From: SZUA-36 sp963704855
Lineage (GTDB): Bacteria > Pseudomonadota > Gammaproteobacteria > Xanthomonadales > SZUA-36
Length of the DNA: 64,000 bases
Direction: 5' to 3'
Assembly: GCA_963704855.1 (NCBI GenBank)
Contig: CAVPHY010000001.1
Location: 62,001-126,000 of the forward strand
A model generated the notes under the pieces. It had not been told where the DNA came from. It saw only the letters and a list, made by a program, of their open reading frames with translations, and did not search any database. The position numbers and the translations under genes were made by a program. Of this stretch, positions 1 through 9,683 are shown piece by piece. Position 1 is the first letter of the stretch. Every line of letters starts with the position of its first letter.

Positions 1-920
1 TCGGCAACCTGCCACCCAATATCTGCAATCCTCTTTTCCTGGCAGAAACCGCCAGGGAGATCGCGAACAGCTACGAGAATGTCAGCCTGGAAATCCTCGA
101 TGAGGAGCAGATGGCCGAACTCAAGATGGCGGCTTTGCTGGCAGTAGGACGCGGAAGCCGGAATGGGTCAAAACTGATTATTCTCAAATACCAGGGCAAG
201 GGCAAAAAAAGCCCGCCCACCGTGCTGGTTGGCAAGGGCATCACTTTCGATAGTGGTGGTCTCTCTCTGAAGCCCGGGCCAAACATGGAACAAATGAAGT
301 TTGACATGGGTGGTGCAGCCAGTGTGATCGGGGCATTTGAAGCCTGTGCCCAAATGCAGCTACCCATCAACCTGATCTGCGTAGTGGCCGCCGCCGAGAA
401 CATGCCGGGTGGTAACGCCTACCGGCCGGGCGACGTGCTCACCTCAATGTCAGGAAAGACCATAGAAGTCCTCAATACCGATGCGGAAGGCCGCTTGGTG
501 CTGTGTGACGCCCTGACCTACAGCCAGCGATTTAAACCCGCAGCCCTGATTGATGTTGCCACCCTGACGGGAGCCGCCGTGATTTCACTCGGACACCATG
601 CCTCTGTCATCATGAGTAAGCATGATGACCTTGCCGCGGAATTGATCGAAGCGGGAGAGACCGCCGTCGACCGGGGCTGGCGTCTGCCGCTTTGGGATGA
701 ATACCAGTCGCAACTCAAGTCACCCTATGCCGACATGAAGAATGTCGGTGGGATGGCGGCAGGCAGCATCACCGCCGGTTGCTTTCTTTCGCGCTTTGCC
801 GAGGACCAGCGATGGGCTCATATTGACTGCGCGGGATCAACCTGGATCTGGGGCGGGGACAAGGGATCAACCGGCAGACCGGTTGGCCTGCTGACCCAAT
901 TCCTGATCAACCTGGCCTGA
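1..920 (+). CDS. pepA: Leucyl aminopeptidase (cytosol aminopeptidase, M17), 5' end outside window
   Basis: This is the C-terminal catalytic part of a manganese/zinc M17 leucine aminopeptidase; its N-terminus lies before base 1. The frame is open from base 3 (GNLPPNICNP, the domain linker typical of PepA). Metal and substrate motifs follow in order: GKGITFDSGGLSLKPG, KFDMGGAA and the family signature NTDAEGRLVLCDAL. The end of the protein (AGSTW...GSTGRPVGLL) is typical of the family. It is followed 42 bases later by holC and then valS, the conserved gammaproteobacterial pepA-holC-valS order. PepA removes N-terminal residues in the cytoplasm, and in enterobacteria it also binds DNA in Xer recombination; nothing here tests that second role. 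Confidence 0.95.
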   Translation, partial: GNLPPNICNPLFLAETAREIANSYENVSLEILDEEQMAELKMAALLAVGRGSRNGSKLIILKYQGKGKKSPPTVLVGKGITFDSGGLSLKPGPNMEQMKFDMGGAASVIGAFEACAQMQLPINLICVVAAAENMPGGNAYRPGDVLTSMSGKTIEVLNTDAEGRLVLCDALTYSQRFKPAALIDVATLTGAAVISLGHHASVIMSKHDDLAAELIEAGETAVDRGWRLPLWDEYQSQLKSPYADMKNVGGMAAGSITAGCFLSRFAEDQRWAHIDCAGSTWIWGGDKGSTGRPVGLLTQFLINLA

Positions 921-962
921 AACAACCGGGCTTGAAAGACACGGCACTGAGCGTTTCAACTT

Positions 963-1415
963 TTGAACAGCGACAACACCCAAGCTGAGTCCTGCCAGGT
1001 CGATTTCTACCTGCTCGGAATGTCATCGCCAGGGGCTGCTAAACTGGCCTGCCGCCTGGCGCTGATGGCGCTGGAAAGAAACCAGAACATATTCATCATC
1101 ACGAACTCGGATAAATCCGCTGAACAACTGGATGAACTGATGTGGCAATACCCGGAAGGGAGGTTTATCCCACATGCCAGGGCGGGTGAACCGGATGCCT
1201 TGAAAGCACCCGTCAATATCGGTTTGCTTTCCGGGTTGAATACGACGGACGTGGTGATTAACCTGTGCACTGAGGCTGTTCCACAACCGGAAAGATTCAG
1301 CCGGGTATTGGAAATCGTTCCTTACGCTGACGACGAGAGGGAAGCTTCAAGGGTGAAATTCAGAACCTACCGCAATATGGGCCTCAACCCCCAGACCCAC
1401 GAGATCAACAAATAA
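963..1415 (+). CDS. holC: DNA polymerase III subunit chi
   Basis: This 150-residue protein matches the chi subunit, which links the clamp loader to SSB through psi. Visible features are the N-terminal QVDFYLLG strand, the glycosyltransferase-like core with FIITNSD and LDELMWQYPEGRFIPHA, and VVINLCTEAVP near the middle. The first codon is TTG at 963; no ATG lies nearby in frame, and the N-terminal extension before VDFY is short. The stop overlaps the valS start (TAATG at 1413-1417), so translation is probably coupled. The partner subunit psi is encoded about 3.3 kb away on the other strand. Confidence 0.9.
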   Translation: MNSDNTQAESCQVDFYLLGMSSPGAAKLACRLALMALERNQNIFIITNSDKSAEQLDELMWQYPEGRFIPHARAGEPDALKAPVNIGLLSGLNTTDVVINLCTEAVPQPERFSRVLEIVPYADDEREASRVKFRTYRNMGLNPQTHEINK

Positions 1416-4165
1416 TGGACAAGAGTTATCAACCGGACGCCATCGAAGGACGATGGTATCAGCGGTGGGAAGAGAATGGTTATTTCTCTCCCAGCCAGGC
1501 CGAACAGCCCTACTGCATCATGCTGCCGCCACCCAATGTGACGGGCACACTGCATATGGGCCACGCCTTTCAGGACACCATCATGGATGTGCTGTCACGC
1601 TATCACCGTATGCACGGTGATTCCGTATTGTGGCAGCCCGGTATGGATCATGCCGGTATTGCCACGCAGATGGTGGTTGAACGCCAACTGGCTGAAGATG
1701 GCATTTCCCGTCACGATATTGGCCGCGATAAATTTGTTGAAGCTGTATGGAAGTGGAAGGGAACATCCGGCGGCCAGATTGAGAAGCAGATGCGGCGCCT
1801 CGGTGCATCGGTGGACTGGGAGCACGACCGGTTCACAATGGACGAGGAACTGTCCCGCGCGGTAACCCGGGTTTTCGTAGATCTCTACCAGGAGGACCTG
1901 ATCTACCGTGGCAAACGGTTGGTGAACTGGGACCCGGTGCTGCACACGGCCCTATCCGACCTCGAAGTCATTTCCGAAGAAGAAAATGGTTTTCTGTGGC
2001 ATATCCGTTACCCCAGGGTGGATGGCAAAGGTTATATCGTCGTCGCGACTACAAGGCCGGAAACGATGCTCGGTGACACGGCCGTGGCCGTCAACCCCGA
2101 AGACCCCCGTTACACCGACCTGCACGGTATAGAACTGGAACTCCCGTTAACCGGGCGCCGTATCCCGGTGATTACTGACAGCTACGTGGATATCGAGTTT
2201 GGTTCAGGTTGCGTGAAGATCACCCCGGCGCACGATTTTAATGACTATGAAATGGGCAAGCGTCATGAACTGCCAGTAATTAACGTACTCAATGATGATG
2301 CCAGCATCAACGACGAAGCCCCGGAAGCCTACCGGGGCCTTGACCGATTCGTCGCTCGCAAACAGATCGTCGCCGATCTGAAGGCCGCCGGTCTGCTGGA
2401 AAAAATCGAACCACACGTGTTGATGGTTCCACACGGCGACCGCTCCGGTGCTGTCGTCGAACCTTACCTGACCGACCAGTGGTACGTGAAAATCGAACCA
2501 CTCGCCAAACCAGCAATAGAAGCGGTGGAGAAGGGTGATATTCGCTTCGTTCCAGAAAACTGGAATAAAACCTACTTCGACTGGATGCATCGTATTGAAG
2601 ACTGGTGCATTTCCCGCCAGCTATGGTGGGGTCACCGCATACCGGCCTGGTACGGCCCAGACGGCTCCATCCATGTAGGTGTTGATGAGGCGGATGCACG
2701 TCTGCGAAGCGGGCTTGGCGATGACATTCCGCTAACACAGGATGAAGATGTTCTCGACACCTGGTTCTCCTCGGCGCTGTGGCCTTTCAGCACGCTCGGC
2801 TGGCCTGAAAAAACACCTCGGTTGGATAAGTACTATCCCACCAACGTACTGGTTACCGGCTTCGACATCATATTCTTCTGGGTAGCGCGGATGATCATGA
2901 TGGGTCTGAAGTTCATGGGCGACGTGCCATTCCGCGAGGTTTACGTTCACGGTCTGATCCGTGATGCCCACGGCCAAAAAATGTCCAAATCCAAGGGCAA
3001 CGTGCTCGATCCTCTCGATCTGATCGATGGCATCAGCCTGGAGGATATGATCAAAAAACGCACCCGTGGCCTGATGCAACCCCAGATGGCCCCACTGATT
3101 GAAAAAAATATTCGCAAGGATTTCCCGGAAGGAACAGCAGCCTACGGTTGTGACGCACTGCGCTTCACTTTCGCGACATTGGCAACCAACGGCCGTGACA
3201 TCCGTTTCGACCTCGGACGCATTGACGGCAGCCGGAATTTCTGCAACAAGCTGTGGAATGCGGCGCGTTATGTGCTGATAAGCACCTCGGAGCACGACGT
3301 CCATGCGGTACCGCACGCCAGTGCAGCAGACCGTTGGATCGTATCCCGCCTGCACAAAATGATTGCCGGTGTCAGCACGCACATAAACGAATACCGGCTC
3401 GATCTCGCCTCACAACGCCTGTATGAATTTATCTGGTATGAATATTGTGACTGGTACCTGGAGCTATCCAAGCCGGTTATCCAGAATGGCACCGCCCAAG
3501 AGCAGAACGCGACCCGTTATACCCTGTTATACATTCTGGAATCCAGCTTGCGCACGCTGCACCCGTTCATGCCTTTCATTACCGAAGAAATCTGGCAACG
3601 ACTCAAGGGGCCGTTACATATCGAAGGTGACAGTATCATGCTGCAGCCATTTCCCCAGGCCGATGAAATTGACGAGCAGGCGGAGGATGAAATCGGCTGG
3701 TTACAGAAAGTATTGCAAGGCGTCCGGAATATACGCGCGGAACTGAATGTTTCACCCGGTAAAATCCTGGATATTGCGTTCCAGGCGGGCACGGCCTCTG
3801 ACCGGGAACGCCAAGCGCAGTTTGAATCCCTGCTCTCGGGTGTTGGCAGAATCGGTGCAAGTCAGTGGCTTGCCGATGATGCCGACACATCCGAATACTC
3901 GGTGGCGCTGGTTGCTGACCTGAAAGTCCTGGTATCACTTAAGGGCCTGGTAGACCTGGAGGACGAGTTGGCGCGACTTGGCAAGTTGCTCGAACGCGAA
4001 CTCGCGGATTTGAAACGCTCTGAAGGCAAACTGGGTAACAGCCGTTTTGTTGACCACGCCCCGCCGGAGGTTGTCGAGCAGGAAAAGCAACGACTGGCAG
4101 CACACGAAACAAAGGTCGCCGGGTTCAGGGCGCAGATCAAGAAACTGGAAAAGCTGCGTGATTAG
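1415..4165 (+). CDS. valS: Valyl-tRNA synthetase
   Basis: A class I aminoacyl-tRNA synthetase of 916 residues that charges tRNA-Val. The HIGH-type motif reads PPPNVTGTLHMGHAF near residue 40 and the KMSKS loop reads GQKMSKSKGN near residue 525. The editing domain carries VATTRPETMLGDTAVAVNP and the catalytic core DWCISRQLWWGHRIP. The C-terminal hundred residues form the charged coiled coil (LVDLEDELARLGKLLERELADL) found in ValRS. It overlaps holC by one base and is probably co-transcribed with pepA-holC. The gene is intact, slightly shorter than the E. coli protein. Confidence 0.98.
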   Translation: MDKSYQPDAIEGRWYQRWEENGYFSPSQAEQPYCIMLPPPNVTGTLHMGHAFQDTIMDVLSRYHRMHGDSVLWQPGMDHAGIATQMVVERQLAEDGISRHDIGRDKFVEAVWKWKGTSGGQIEKQMRRLGASVDWEHDRFTMDEELSRAVTRVFVDLYQEDLIYRGKRLVNWDPVLHTALSDLEVISEEENGFLWHIRYPRVDGKGYIVVATTRPETMLGDTAVAVNPEDPRYTDLHGIELELPLTGRRIPVITDSYVDIEFGSGCVKITPAHDFNDYEMGKRHELPVINVLNDDASINDEAPEAYRGLDRFVARKQIVADLKAAGLLEKIEPHVLMVPHGDRSGAVVEPYLTDQWYVKIEPLAKPAIEAVEKGDIRFVPENWNKTYFDWMHRIEDWCISRQLWWGHRIPAWYGPDGSIHVGVDEADARLRSGLGDDIPLTQDEDVLDTWFSSALWPFSTLGWPEKTPRLDKYYPTNVLVTGFDIIFFWVARMIMMGLKFMGDVPFREVYVHGLIRDAHGQKMSKSKGNVLDPLDLIDGISLEDMIKKRTRGLMQPQMAPLIEKNIRKDFPEGTAAYGCDALRFTFATLATNGRDIRFDLGRIDGSRNFCNKLWNAARYVLISTSEHDVHAVPHASAADRWIVSRLHKMIAGVSTHINEYRLDLASQRLYEFIWYEYCDWYLELSKPVIQNGTAQEQNATRYTLLYILESSLRTLHPFMPFITEEIWQRLKGPLHIEGDSIMLQPFPQADEIDEQAEDEIGWLQKVLQGVRNIRAELNVSPGKILDIAFQAGTASDRERQAQFESLLSGVGRIGASQWLADDADTSEYSVALVADLKVLVSLKGLVDLEDELARLGKLLERELADLKRSEGKLGNSRFVDHAPPEVVEQEKQRLAAHETKVAGFRAQIKKLEKLRD

Positions 4166-4182
4166 GGCCTGTTAGCAGGCCT
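4164..4182. terminator. Possible short bidirectional hairpin between valS and rimI
   Basis: The convergent stops of valS and rimI are separated by only about 16 bases. This stretch contains the inverted repeat GGCCTG-TTAG-CAGGCC. There is no clear T tract on either side, so termination here is a weak inference. Confidence 0.3.
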
Positions 4183-4664
4183 TAATACAACAGCTGAGAA
4201 CGAAACTCGAGGCGCATGACGATGGCGTCCTCGCGCCCATCGCCGGCCTGGTAATAGGATTTTCTGTTGCCTATCACCTTGAAACCCCTGTTTTTGTAGA
4301 GTTTTGCGGCCCGTTCATTACTGGTGCGTACCTCCAGGAACATCGCTTCATTTTTCTGTCGCACCACGTGGTTGATCGTATATTCCAGTAACAAGCTGCC
4401 GAAACCGCGGTGCTGCCAATCCGGGTGTACGCAGAGATTGAGCAAATGCGCTTCACCGGCGGCCCAGTTAAAAATTGAATAGCCCGCAAGGTCTTTACTC
4501 ATTTGAAGGCCAAAAAATGCGTAACCGGCACGCAGACATTCCAGAAACAGGCTACGCGTCCATGGAAAAGGATAGGCCAGTTGCTCTATCTGGTAGATCC
4601 GGTCAACATCATCCAGGCTAAGGCGCCGGATCAGGGGGTGCTTCATATCGGTGTTCGTAGCCAA
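4182..4664 (-). CDS. rimI: Ribosomal protein S18-alanine N-acetyltransferase
   Basis: A GNAT-fold acetyltransferase of about 160 residues. The acetyl-CoA loop reads HPDWQHRGFGSLLLEY and the C-terminal part carries LEVRTSNERAAKLYKNRGF, the stretch that characterises RimI. In enterobacteria RimI acetylates the N-terminal alanine of S18. The gene starts six bases after the stop of holD on the same strand, the same holD-rimI pair as in E. coli. The start could be M1 or the ATG six codons later (MKHPLIRRL). Confidence 0.9.
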   Translation of the reverse strand: MATNTDMKHPLIRRLSLDDVDRIYQIEQLAYPFPWTRSLFLECLRAGYAFFGLQMSKDLAGYSIFNWAAGEAHLLNLCVHPDWQHRGFGSLLLEYTINHVVRQKNEAMFLEVRTSNERAAKLYKNRGFKVIGNRKSYYQAGDGREDAIVMRLEFRSQLLY

Positions 4665-4670
4665 GGCGGG

Positions 4671-5138
4671 CTAACCCAATTCAAGCAATCCGGACCGGCA
4701 GAAGGTCAGCCAAAGCTCACGGCGTGACTCAGCCCGGCACTGGATATCCTGCATTGACGGCAGTAAAAGCAGCTTCGCCGAATTCAGATGGGCCGGCAAT
4801 TCACCGTCAAACAGTTGCGTTGCCAACTGCCTGCCAAAAATCGCAACCGTGGTGAACAGGTTTTCGTCAATGGCACAGTTCAAGTTAACTGCGCCTGTAT
4901 CGGTAAACGGCCATGCCCAGACAGGTGAACCGCCGAGTACACGGTCGATGTCATTGGCCAGCCGACTGGCTGAATCGGTATCAGCAGCGCATACCAGTAG
5001 TATTCCGCCACTGCCGGGACCGAGTTTCAGTTGGGGCAGGCTCTCCCGACGGGGAGTTTCAGGCGCGGCAGGTTCACGTAAACTCCAGACCCGGATGTCC
5101 ATGGCCTCAAGGTAGGCTTGTCGCCTGTTGCTAAGCAT
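4671..5138 (-). CDS. holD: DNA polymerase III subunit psi
   Basis: A 155-residue protein when started at the ATG at 5138 (MLSNRRQAYLEAM). The longer open frame to 5213 overlaps pssA heavily and is unlikely. The N-terminal RRQAYLEAMDIRVWSLREP resembles the opening of E. coli HolD, the chi-binding segment, and the end AESRRELWLTFCRSG resembles the HolD C-terminal helix. Its place directly upstream of rimI supports the call. Psi bridges chi and the clamp loader. The family diverges quickly and is often left as hypothetical; I base the call on terminal motifs plus synteny. It overlaps the end of pssA by eight bases. Confidence 0.75.
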   Translation of the reverse strand: MLSNRRQAYLEAMDIRVWSLREPAAPETPRRESLPQLKLGPGSGGILLVCAADTDSASRLANDIDRVLGGSPVWAWPFTDTGAVNLNCAIDENLFTTVAIFGRQLATQLFDGELPAHLNSAKLLLLPSMQDIQCRAESRRELWLTFCRSGLLELG

Positions 5139-5991
5139 GCGGATTACCGGGTTTGGACCGGTCTTCGGAAGCGGTTTTTTCAGCAGAACTGGAGGAGTCG
5201 ATCTCAGGATCAATTTTCATCTCCAGGGACGACCTCTGGTGCCGTTTGAGTTTCCTGCTGCGGCGGCCTACCATGGTGACAACCAGACCGGATACTACAT
5301 AAGCGCAACCCAGCAGCATCCCCATGACGGGTGGATCAAGCGCCAGCAGAACAATGATCAATAGTGCCGCCAATAGCCAGACGCCGGGGACTTTCTCACC
5401 GTCCGGGCTGACCTTGAAGCTGTAATAACGTACGTTAGAAAACATCAGGATACCAAGCGTGATAATCTCGAAGAAAATCAACCAGCGAACCGTTTCCCCG
5501 GCAACTCCGTTGTCGACAAAAAACCAGATCGTAAATACCAGGGTTCCCGCCGCAGCCGGGCTGGCCAGACCCTGGAAGTAACGCTTGTCTGCAATACCCA
5601 CCTGGGTATTGAACCGCGCAAGTCGTAAAGCGGCACAAGCCATGAAAAGAAAAGCAGCTAACCAGCCAAGCTTGCCGGCGAAGACGCTGATATCCCCCAG
5701 GCTTGATAACGACCAGTTGAACGCCAGCAGCGCCGGTGCCAGCCCAAATGAGATCAGGTCCGACAGGCTGTCGTACTGTTCGCCGAAATCACTCTGTGTA
5801 TTGGTCAACCGGGCCACGCGCCCATCCAACCCATCCAGCAAGCCGGCCACGATGATGGCAATTGCAGCGGGTTCGAATTTTCCGTTGATACCTGAGATGA
5901 CCGAGTAAAAACCGGCAAAGAGCGCAGCCGACGTTAACAGGTTAGGTAGCAGGTACACACCACGCCTGCGTATTGATTTATCAGAACTCAT
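5131..5991 (-). CDS. pssA: CDP-diacylglycerol--serine O-phosphatidyltransferase
   Basis: An integral membrane CDP-alcohol phosphatidyltransferase of 286 residues that makes phosphatidylserine, the precursor of phosphatidylethanolamine. The family signature DG-x2-A-R-x8-G-x3-D-x3-D is present as DGLDGRVARL...DFGEQYDSLSD near residues 55-80, inside the first hydrophobic region. About six to eight membrane segments follow. The C-terminal 40 residues are charged and cytoplasmic. I prefer ATG 5991 (MSSDKSIRRR) over GTG 6003 because a GGA sequence lies at suitable spacing before it. It overlaps holD by eight bases. Confidence 0.93.
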   Translation of the reverse strand: MSSDKSIRRRGVYLLPNLLTSAALFAGFYSVISGINGKFEPAAIAIIVAGLLDGLDGRVARLTNTQSDFGEQYDSLSDLISFGLAPALLAFNWSLSSLGDISVFAGKLGWLAAFLFMACAALRLARFNTQVGIADKRYFQGLASPAAAGTLVFTIWFFVDNGVAGETVRWLIFFEIITLGILMFSNVRYYSFKVSPDGEKVPGVWLLAALLIIVLLALDPPVMGMLLGCAYVVSGLVVTMVGRRSRKLKRHQRSSLEMKIDPEIDSSSSAEKTASEDRSKPGNPHA

Positions 5992-6112
5992 CAAAAATTC
6001 CACGCCATCATTAAGTTGGCAATAATAACATGCAAACCTTGCTTAATTTATTGGGAAGACAGGCGGTCTGTGATATAAATTCAAAAGACATGCAATTGAT
6101 AAGGACACGAGG

Positions 6113-6595
6113 ATGCGTATTTCGGCAATTTCAACGATGATCTTCATCGCCACGTTTGCACTGTGGGTCCCGGATTCTGCCGCTAAGAACGAAGTCTATC
6201 GCTGGGTCGACGAGAATGGTGTTATTCACTACGGGGACCAGGTCGAAAGCCCGGCCAATGCCGAACGGGTCGAAATCCAGCGCGATCTGAACAGGGAAAA
6301 TCAGGCCGCTCCGGATCCTGCGACAACGGTTGATACCCAGCAAGCGGAACCACAGCCTTCCTACGCACAGCAACTCCGGGATGAACGTGCTCAAAAACGC
6401 GCTGAAGCCACTGAAGTCGCGCAAGAGACGGAAGAGGCGTGTGAAAAAGTACGTGAAATGGTCGCCACCCTGGAACCATCGAACAGGGTCATGGTGACAG
6501 GGGAAGACGGCAGCGTAAGCCGCATGGATGGCGAGGTGCGCGTGCAAAAAGTTGCTGAAGGCAAGGCCTTCCTGGACGAATATTGCAACAAATAG
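6113..6595 (+). CDS. DUF4124 domain periplasmic protein
   Basis: A 160-residue protein with an N-terminal signal peptide (ISTMIFIATFALWVPDSAA) followed by EVYRWVDENGVIHYGDQ, the core of the DUF4124 domain common in gammaproteobacteria. The middle is an acidic, glutamine-rich coiled-coil region (residues about 60-115). The C-terminal part has two cysteines (EACEKVR and EYCNK) that could pair in the periplasm. The start has an AAGGA-type ribosome site a few bases upstream. Its function is unknown. It is a single gene between divergent pssA and proS. Confidence 0.8.
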   Translation: MRISAISTMIFIATFALWVPDSAAKNEVYRWVDENGVIHYGDQVESPANAERVEIQRDLNRENQAAPDPATTVDTQQAEPQPSYAQQLRDERAQKRAEATEVAQETEEACEKVREMVATLEPSNRVMVTGEDGSVSRMDGEVRVQKVAEGKAFLDEYCNK

Positions 6596-6700
6596 TCACA
6601 CCCGGACCACTGTTTGAAATTGAGACGTGTACCGGACCGCATTGCGGGCTAAAATGTCGCCCTTCAAGAGCGAACCAGCCTGTCAATTAGCGGATTTTAA

Positions 6701-8422
6701 ATGAAAGCCAGTACATTCCACCTGTTCACGACCCGGGAAACTCCCGCCGAAGCCGAAATCATCAGCCATCAACTCATGCTGCGCTGCGGTATGATCCGCA
6801 AACTCACCTCGGGTATCTATACCTGGGCACCGCTGGGTTTGCGTGTGCTGCGTAAAGTCGAGGCCATCGTTCGTGATGAACTGAATAAGGCCGGATACCA
6901 GGAAATACTGATGCCCGCCGTCCAGCCCAGCGAGTTATGGCAGGAAACAGGCCGCTGGGAAAAATTCGGTGCGCAGTTGTTGAAGATCAGAGACCGCGCC
7001 GGCCGTGAATATTGTTTTGGCCCGACGCACGAAGAGGTCATGACAGATTTCGTACGCAGCGAGATTCGCAGCTACAAACAGCTACCGATTACTTTCTACC
7101 AGATCCAGACCAAGTTCCGTGACGAAATCCGCCCGCGGTTTGGCGTGATGCGTTCACGTGAGTTTTTAATGAAGGATGCCTACTCCTTTCATATTGACCA
7201 TGCCAGCCTGGACAAGACCTACTGGGAAATGTACGAGGTTTATTCACGAATATTCACCCGTATGGATCTGCTTTTTCGCTCGGTCGAGGCCGACTCCGGC
7301 GCTATCGGTGGTAGCAAATCACATGAGTTTCATGTGTTGGCCGATTCGGGTGAGGACCAGATCGCTTTCTCAGACCAGTCCGATTACGCATCCAACGTTG
7401 AACTGACCCCGGTCTCAAGGCCTGAAACCGGCCCTGAGGCGCCCAGCGAGGAAATGCGTGTTGTCGATACACCCAACGCGCATACAATCGATGAACTCGT
7501 CAGTGGTTTCGGTGTGCCTGTTGAGAAAACCATTAAGACGCTGATCGTCCATGCGAGCGATGACCAGGACGCGGGTTTTATTGCCCTGCTGGTTCGTGGC
7601 GACCGCACACTCAACCCCCTCAAGGCTGAAAAATTGGCCGAGGTTGCCAGCCCGCTGTTATTCGCCAGTGACAAGGAAATCCGTGATGCCATAGGTGCGG
7701 GTCCGGGCTCACTTGGTCCGGTTGGTTTGCCGATACCCATGATTGCAGACCTGGAAGTGGCCGTGATGTCCGATTTTGCTGCCGGCGCTAATATCGACGG
7801 CAAACATAATTTTGGCATCAACTGGGAGCGGGACCTGGAGACGCCGGTGACAGCCGACCTGAGAACTGCGGTCGAGGGTGACAAAAGCCCTGATGGCAAG
7901 GGCACCCTGCAAATGGCCCGCGGTATTGAAGTCGGCCATATCTTCCAGCTGGGAACAGCCTATTCCGAAGCAATGAATGCTGTCGTGCTCGGCGAAGACG
8001 GTAAATCCCACATCATGCCCATGGGTTGTTACGGTATCGGCATTTCGCGGATCGTCGCTGCCGCCATTGAGCAGAATTACGACGAGCGTGGCATATGCTG
8101 GCCGGAGCCCATCGCACCTTTCCAGGTTGCGCTGCTTCCGATGAACGCCAAAAAGTCACACCGTGTACACGAGGCTGCTGAAAAGCTGTACAGCGAACTG
8201 CTCGATGCAGGTGTGGAAGTCTTCTATGACGACCGCGATGTCCGACCGGGGGTGATGTTCACAGATATGGAACTGATCGGAATACCGCACCGGGTGGTGA
8301 TCGGCGAGCGCGGCCTCGACAACGGTACACTCGAATACCGTTACCGCAGGGATTCAGAAAATTCTGAAATCCCGCTGGATGGCGCGCTTGAAGCTATCCT
8401 GGCCAAGTTGGCCAGGAAATAA
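6701..8422 (+). CDS. proS: Prolyl-tRNA synthetase (bacterial type with insertion domain)
   Basis: A class II synthetase of 573 residues, the length of the E. coli enzyme. Seen in order are the N-terminal TRETPAEAEIISHQLMLR, motif 1 around GLRVLRKVEAIVRDELNKAG, motif 2 FRDEIRPRFGVMRSREFLMKD, the YbaK-like editing insertion (about residues 225-390, including IKTLIVH) and motif 3 MGCYGIGISRIVAAAIEQ. The anticodon-binding domain closes the protein with VEVFYDDRDVRPGVMFTDMEL. The insertion domain clears Ala-tRNA-Pro. It converges with the mscS-like gene 28 bases downstream. Confidence 0.98.
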   Translation: MKASTFHLFTTRETPAEAEIISHQLMLRCGMIRKLTSGIYTWAPLGLRVLRKVEAIVRDELNKAGYQEILMPAVQPSELWQETGRWEKFGAQLLKIRDRAGREYCFGPTHEEVMTDFVRSEIRSYKQLPITFYQIQTKFRDEIRPRFGVMRSREFLMKDAYSFHIDHASLDKTYWEMYEVYSRIFTRMDLLFRSVEADSGAIGGSKSHEFHVLADSGEDQIAFSDQSDYASNVELTPVSRPETGPEAPSEEMRVVDTPNAHTIDELVSGFGVPVEKTIKTLIVHASDDQDAGFIALLVRGDRTLNPLKAEKLAEVASPLLFASDKEIRDAIGAGPGSLGPVGLPIPMIADLEVAVMSDFAAGANIDGKHNFGINWERDLETPVTADLRTAVEGDKSPDGKGTLQMARGIEVGHIFQLGTAYSEAMNAVVLGEDGKSHIMPMGCYGIGISRIVAAAIEQNYDERGICWPEPIAPFQVALLPMNAKKSHRVHEAAEKLYSELLDAGVEVFYDDRDVRPGVMFTDMELIGIPHRVVIGERGLDNGTLEYRYRRDSENSEIPLDGALEAILAKLARK

Positions 8423-8450
8423 GCCTTCTATCCATCTCAAACTGCAAGGT

Positions 8451-9612
8451 TCAGTCCTCTGCGGCACCCGCCGGCAAGCTGCGCACGTGTATGTCTGTTT
8501 GCGGGAACGGGATCACGATACCTCTCTGATTGAAAGTCTTGTAGGTATTCATCAGCAAATCGTGCCGGACCAGGCCACGCAATTCGGGCAGTTCGATCCA
8601 GGCCATCAGTTCGAAATCGAGCGAACTGTTACCGAGTGCCCGCATACGTGCGCGGGGCGCGGGATCTTTTACGATTTGAGGGTTATCGTTGGCAAGCTCT
8701 TCCAGAATACGGCAAACCTCGTCAACATCACTGCCGTAGGCCACACCTACTGATACGCGCATGCGGTGTTTCACCCACGGCCCACCGCTTTCGTTAACGA
8801 TTTTTGCATTGGCAATGACCGCATTTGGCACGGTCACTTCGACGTCGTCACGGGTCAGCAAGCGGGTTGAACGCATACCAAGATGGGTTATCCGGCCGCG
8901 CTCGCCGGTATCCAGTACAACGTAATCACCAATCTTATAGGGCGCGTCGGCAAGAATTGCTATTCCGGAGATCAGGTTTGCCAGGGTATCTTTTGCTGCG
9001 AAACCCACTGCGATACCAATAACACCAGCCGAAGCGAGCCAGGCCGTCGGGTTGATACCCCAGATCATCAAAAAGACATAGGCACCCAAACCCACCAGTA
9101 ACATCTTGATTGTCATGTCAAATATGGGGATCGTGCTTTCCTGCACGATCTCGATCCGATGGTGGTTACTGGCCACGATTTCGAGCAGGACACGACCCGC
9201 CCGGAGACCAGCCTTCACCCATGAAAACAACAGGATTGTTGCCAATATCGACAGGGTTGCAGTCTGCAGCCCCGGTGGTAAATGGTAGACAGAAACCACC
9301 ATCATCAATGCCATCGTGACGGTGGTGAGCACCAGCGGTCGCGTCAAATGTTCGATCAGGATGATCATCCGCCTTGCTACCGGTTTTAGCGGCCAGTTTC
9401 ATCATGCTGCGGTAAACCACCGTCTTGATCAGCTTGCCCACCGCCCAGGCAACTGCAACCAGTCCGAGGGTCAGTAAACCCGGGTAGGGTGTTAACAGGT
9501 CCCACATGGGTTGCAGGCTATCGGGAATGTACTGCGACATATCCAGGTCCGGTCTTACTTCCGGGGGTAGTACCGTTTGATCAGTTGTAGTGCCTGTGTC
9601 AGTTACTTGCAT
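8451..9612 (-). CDS. MscS-family mechanosensitive channel, reading frame broken by one extra base
   Basis: An inner-membrane small-conductance mechanosensitive channel. The first part (MQVTDTG...PGLLTLGLVAVAWAVGKL) holds TM1 and runs into the wrong frame near 9363. The rest, in the next frame, carries the pore helix and the MscS signature (GIAVGFAAKDTLANLISGIAIL) followed by the beta domain YKIGDYVVLDTGERGRITHLG. Removing one base restores KADDILIEHLTRPL, which matches the usual spacing of the family. The C-terminal domain ends with IPFPQTDIHV. The break is probably a sequence error, since both halves look well conserved. Confidence 0.88.
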
Positions 9613-9683
9613 TCGTCACGCCTTGATTCGAGTCCGGGCCCATCATATCCATGATCCGGAAAAGCTGCCAGTCCGCGTAAAGG